In this document: piece after piece, positions 60,301 through 64,000 of the stretch
How the letters are laid out: every line of letters begins with the position of its first letter
Numbering within the stretch: the stretch's first letter is position 1
Assembly (NCBI GenBank): GCA_013398275.1
Contig: VZSE01000617.1
Coordinates: forward strand, 62,001-126,000
Reading direction: 5' to 3'
Origin: Promerops cafer
Lineage: Eukaryota; Chordata; Aves; Passeriformes; Nectariniidae
DNA: 64,000 bases
The notes under the pieces: model-generated
The model's input: the letters and a program-made list of their open reading frames with translations, nothing else
Databases searched by the model: none
Told to the model about the DNA's origin: nothing
Translations under genes and position numbers: made by a program

Positions 60301-63289
60301 GGAGACAGACCAGAATGCCACCTGTTTGCTTATTTTGGACTCCAGGAGAGTCTATCAAATCAGTCTCCTTGACCCCAAGACTCTGGTGGGTGCATTCTCA
60401 GGTTTTGACTGTGGGTCTGGCTGCTGTGATTCCTTCCAGGCAAATACACCCTGAATTCTGCTTCCCACCTTGTAACACTTCATCCTTGTGATCTTATCTG
60501 AGGAATTACATATAAATAACAATTTTTGTATTATATAATACAAAAATATAGACATACTCATAAAGTATGTACATTTTACATTTATCAGTATCTATTACGT
60601 ACTGTGTAAAATGAACAGATACTACTGTATGTTGTATGTGTATGTTTAAAACATGATAAAATCTATATAAAACTTAAGTATTAATAAAAAACATACTGTG
60701 TGTCTGTGTGTGTTTGAGTGCACATGTACAGATGTTGCACACATGCTTTGCAAACAAACATTTTGCTAGGGAATAGAACTCCCCAGCACTTTTTGAGAAG
60801 GCTGGGGAAATGCACATTACCACAGCTGACAGTCCCAGATGTGAACTGCAGGCAATGCCAAAATGCTGCAAGATTTTTTCTGAATTGTTGGCCTCACATT
60901 TACCATTCAGAGTGATTTTATGGATGACAAATGCAGTTCCTGAGGAAACCAAAGTTTCCTGGGGGAGAAATATTTCCCTGGCACCTCCATTTTGAGAGCC
61001 AAATTGGAAAGGAAAATCCAAGCAGCATTGTACCAAGTCAAATAGCTTGGACAGAAGCTCTTATGGGTGGTCCTGCCCTGAGGGTAGTGTTGCAGGGTAG
61101 AGAAATCACCATAGCTGAGGAAAGAGTAATAAATGAGTGCCCAACTGTTTCAGGAGGTGTGCACACAAACATTTTCAGTCTAATGTCTGATAACAGAATG
61201 TGAACTTCTCAGAAAATCTAAATACTCAATTAGTTCAAGAAAAAACCCTCAGCTAGAGAAAGCAGGTATTGAACTGCTCACACGTAGCCTGGCTACATAC
61301 AAGCAAGTGGATTCTGCCTCTGATACTCATCTTTTTTGAGGGTGCCAGCCAGGCTAATAACAATTAAGTCAGCAACAAAACAGCTTCAGGCATGCACCCT
61401 CTGGGTTACTTCCTGCAGCTGGGCTAGGTCTCAGTGCACAGCATGCTGTGTTGAGAATCACTGCTGACAAACCAAGCTTTTCCCATAACCAAGCACAGCA
61501 TGTAGACCCTTAAGCAGCAGTAAGAATTGCACTTCTCTGTCACACTTGTGTTCAGAAAATCTTTGGTGTCTGTGACCAACATGATACTGTCTGTAAAGGG
61601 GCTTTTTTTTGCTAGTAAATTTCACTTGAGTTAGGATCTGAGAGGAGTTTAGGTGAAGTGCATATGCTCTGCTAAGCCTTTTGCCACTGATGTCCTGGAA
61701 GATGTGACACACACGAGCACATCTCCCACGCAGCGTGACAATGTTGTGTCTGACATTACAATCTGTGATGGAAGAAGTCTCCTGGGGTGCAAAGGAGCCC
61801 TCAGAGTCCCTGTGCTGTGTGCACACTCCGATGCATTAGGGTTGCCCAGGATATTAAGGGCATTATGTGGCACCTTTGCTAAATCCTGGGCAGATGAACG
61901 TTGCTGAGTGTGTGATGCACGGGCAGGGGCTGATGTCCATAAAGCCATTACAAGTCTCTCTAGGGTGGATCTTTGAGGGTGGATCCAAACCTTTCCTTTC
62001 TTCCTACTGGGAAGGGAGTGTTTCAAAATCCTGACAACAGGAGGCCAGGAATCCTGTCTCCAGAAGACTGCAGAAGGCACACCACTGATGAGGTGGTCTG
62101 TGGCACAGCTGTGTCATGAGATGTGGGTATTGCATGACACCTATGAAGCCAATCTCCTGATATAGCAACATCATTTTGTCCCCAAAGACAGAGGCTTTTT
62201 CTATTCTGGCCAATTAGCCAGATCGGACTCCTCCCTTGGTTTCACAGGCTTGACAATACTGGGGACCAATCCCTGTGGGGCATAGAGCAGCTTGCTGCAC
62301 TGAAATCCAGATGTCTTGCCAAGAAATGGAAGCAGAGCCCAGCCACATTCCCACGAGCTATTACTTTTAAAGAATTAGGTATTTATGTTTATTTCTTGCC
62401 ATGATCATTCTGGTGCCATTAGAAACATAAGAAAAAAAATACATCAGTGAAAGAGACACTTGAGAGCCCAATAAATATTATTTTAACCTTTTGGTACAAA
62501 CAGCAGAGAATAAATGGAGCATGTTTGTAAGGTAAATAAAATCATCAACAGTATCTTTTACCTTGGCCCCCAAGTTCCTCACTCCAGATGCTTTACCTCA
62601 TTCTGCCAAGATCATATGCCTTCACAGGATATGAACCAGGAAAATGCTATTGGATCCTGCTACCGTTTCAAGCAGTCCTCAGCAGGAGGTTTAGGCAGAT
62701 ATCAGGCGCAGGTAAATCAGCTGTTAGAGGCCTAGGGTGCTGAAAAATGAAAACTCTCATTCCTCTTTTACTCCAAGGAAAATAAAATCAGTAAGGCACA
62801 GTATGGTATTTGTACTTTAAATTACCAATTCCAAGTCGGGGCTGGTGGCTCTTTGTACAACTGTTAGGGCCTTAGAGTGGCTCTTCTGGGTCGGTTCATC
62901 TGCTTCTGGCAGTGCCCAGGAGTGGAGTTGTAGGGAACAGAAAGGAAAGAGAACATGAATAGCTTGATCCTTTTCCTGAATCCTACTGGCTTGTCCTAGT
63001 CCAGGCTTTCTGACCCAGCTGTTGCTACAAAACAGCTGATTGCAACTGACTTTTCTTCCATGAATTTCCCATCTTTTTTTTTAGGTTTGGCATGCACATC
63101 ATTCTTCAGTGATGAATCTTGCAGGTTTAATTTTAGAATGTATGGTTAGGTATTGACTACTTTCATTCTTGTAGCCAGGAAATTTTATTGTGTGGAACTT
63201 CTCTAAAATATTACAAAAACCAGTGAATCATTGCTCTCTACTCACAGTCTCTAACATTCAGGATTTAATGTACTGCTATCATACTCTCC

Positions 63290-63420
63290 CTTAGGTAATT
63301 CTCTCCAGGGCTGAAGAGTATAAGAGAGTTTTATCTGTTTAATCTCTCCTCATGGTGAAGGAGATTCCTTACCTTTTATCATCCTGTTTGTCATTTGCTG
63401 TGTCATTTAGTTCCATTGTA
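63290..63420 (-). repeat. Possible decayed CR1 fragment
   Basis: The text GGGCTGAAGAGTATAAGAGA and TCTCCTCATGGTGAAGGAGA resembles the reverse complement of the CR1 region that reads CTCTCAGCCT...TCCTCATAGGAGAGG in better-preserved copies. Confidence 0.4.
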
Positions 63421-63772
63421 TGCTTTTTTTTTTGAGGGGGGAGGGAATGAAAGAGGGAGAAAAGTAGAAAGTAATATATTATCAAACAGGAGGCACAAAA
63501 CACACTTATCCAGACTGCCTCCTCTTGCCTTCCATGCCAAGTAAGAAGTTCTGCTACAGAAGTGGTCCAAAAGATGTTTGAGATGACAATTCAGCAATTT
63601 GAGATGCTGAAATGGGACTATGCTTGAGCTTTGAAATGAAAGTCATCCAGGACCTGTTGAGACATGCTTGAACACCTCAAGAGTACCAAAATTCTTCCAT
63701 AAAGTGCCAAAATGAGTGTGACCATGGATATGCGTGGACATGATTGCTGCAGATGATCTTGGAGTGGGAAAT

Positions 63773-63821
63773 TAATGCCCTTTGATTTATTGATAATGCC
63801 CTTTGATTTATTGATAATGCC
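63773..63821. repeat. 21-bp tandem repeat, 2.3 copies
   Basis: TAATGCCCTTTGATTTATTG plus A is repeated exactly twice, with seven bases of a third copy. Confidence 0.95.
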
Positions 63822-64000
63822 ATATTTCTGGAACCAGACTCTTTATTCACTTACATCATATGTAGCTATTTACATTGGAGCAGGACAGAAACTCTTTCAG
63901 TCTGATTTGCCCTGGCAGAAATCACAACCCAGAGCTCACAGACATGACACAGCACTTCTCAGCTCAGACTAAGTAACTGCTGAGCATGATCCACATGATC

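Larger units (their letters stand above)
54318..64000. other. Right-hand region without recognised genes
   Basis: About 9.7 kb with no protein I recognise and no spliced homology on either strand. Locally GC-rich stretches lie at 55950-56240 and 59500-60080. A possible CR1 fragment lies near 63290-63420. Confidence 0.55.

Noticed and set aside
60674..61036. 120-codon minus-strand frame
   Set aside because: No recognisable motif and part overlaps a TG-rich repeat; not supported as a gene.
61458..62080. Overlapping minus-strand frames of 122 and 143 codons
   Set aside because: Two frames overlap on the same strand, no protein resemblance, and no splice context; read as chance.
1..64000. Bacterial features: operons, CRISPR arrays, insertion sequences, attachment sites
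   Set aside because: The sequence is vertebrate with spliced genes and CR1 elements; no such structures are present. I also saw no convincing tRNA or rRNA gene.

Overview
The window is bird DNA, most likely from a neoavian species. CR1 retroposon 3' ends and their reverse complements occur at about 1428-1589, 4285-4553, 22509-22685 and 36408-36880, and a solo endogenous-retrovirus LTR of a type common in birds lies at 53887-54317. Every confident gene is split by consensus GT-AG introns. It is draft assembly: there are 11 Ns at 25856-25866 and one N inside a TCTA array at 15276.

Two genes face each other tail to tail. On the plus strand, 1176-4848 holds the last four coding exons of a stomatin-family (SPFH/band 7) gene whose 5' exons lie beyond the left edge. 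On the minus strand, 6918-48315 holds a complete complement C4-type gene. I traced 40 coding exons (exons 2-41) by splice sites, reading phase and resemblance to human C4, and I propose an exon 1. All junction phases agree, no in-frame stop is present, and the total is 5,058 nt (1,685 residues). Human C4 also has 41 exons and is about 1,744 residues. About 2 kb separates the two stop codons. From 48316 to 64000 I recognise no gene.

The C4 product has every landmark of the family: signal peptide, beta-chain macroglobulin domains, beta/alpha processing site (RRQKR, ends at residue 664), a 78-residue C4a anaphylatoxin with six cysteines ending GLAR, a thioester domain, an acidic tyrosine segment, an alpha/gamma processing site (RSRRKR, ends at 1398) and a C-terminal C345C/NTR domain. 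The two most unusual points are the thioester motif, which reads GCAEQ instead of GCGEQ, and the catalytic isotype position, which is Asp (PVLD, as in human C4A) instead of His.

The most interesting feature of the window as a whole is the pairing of a D-type, Ala-variant C4 gene with large AT-rich introns and a divergent stomatin gene. This does not look like the compact avian MHC. It recalls the C5-STOM linkage of other vertebrates, so it may be a second, non-MHC C4 locus. That reading is inference and needs synteny and phylogeny to settle.
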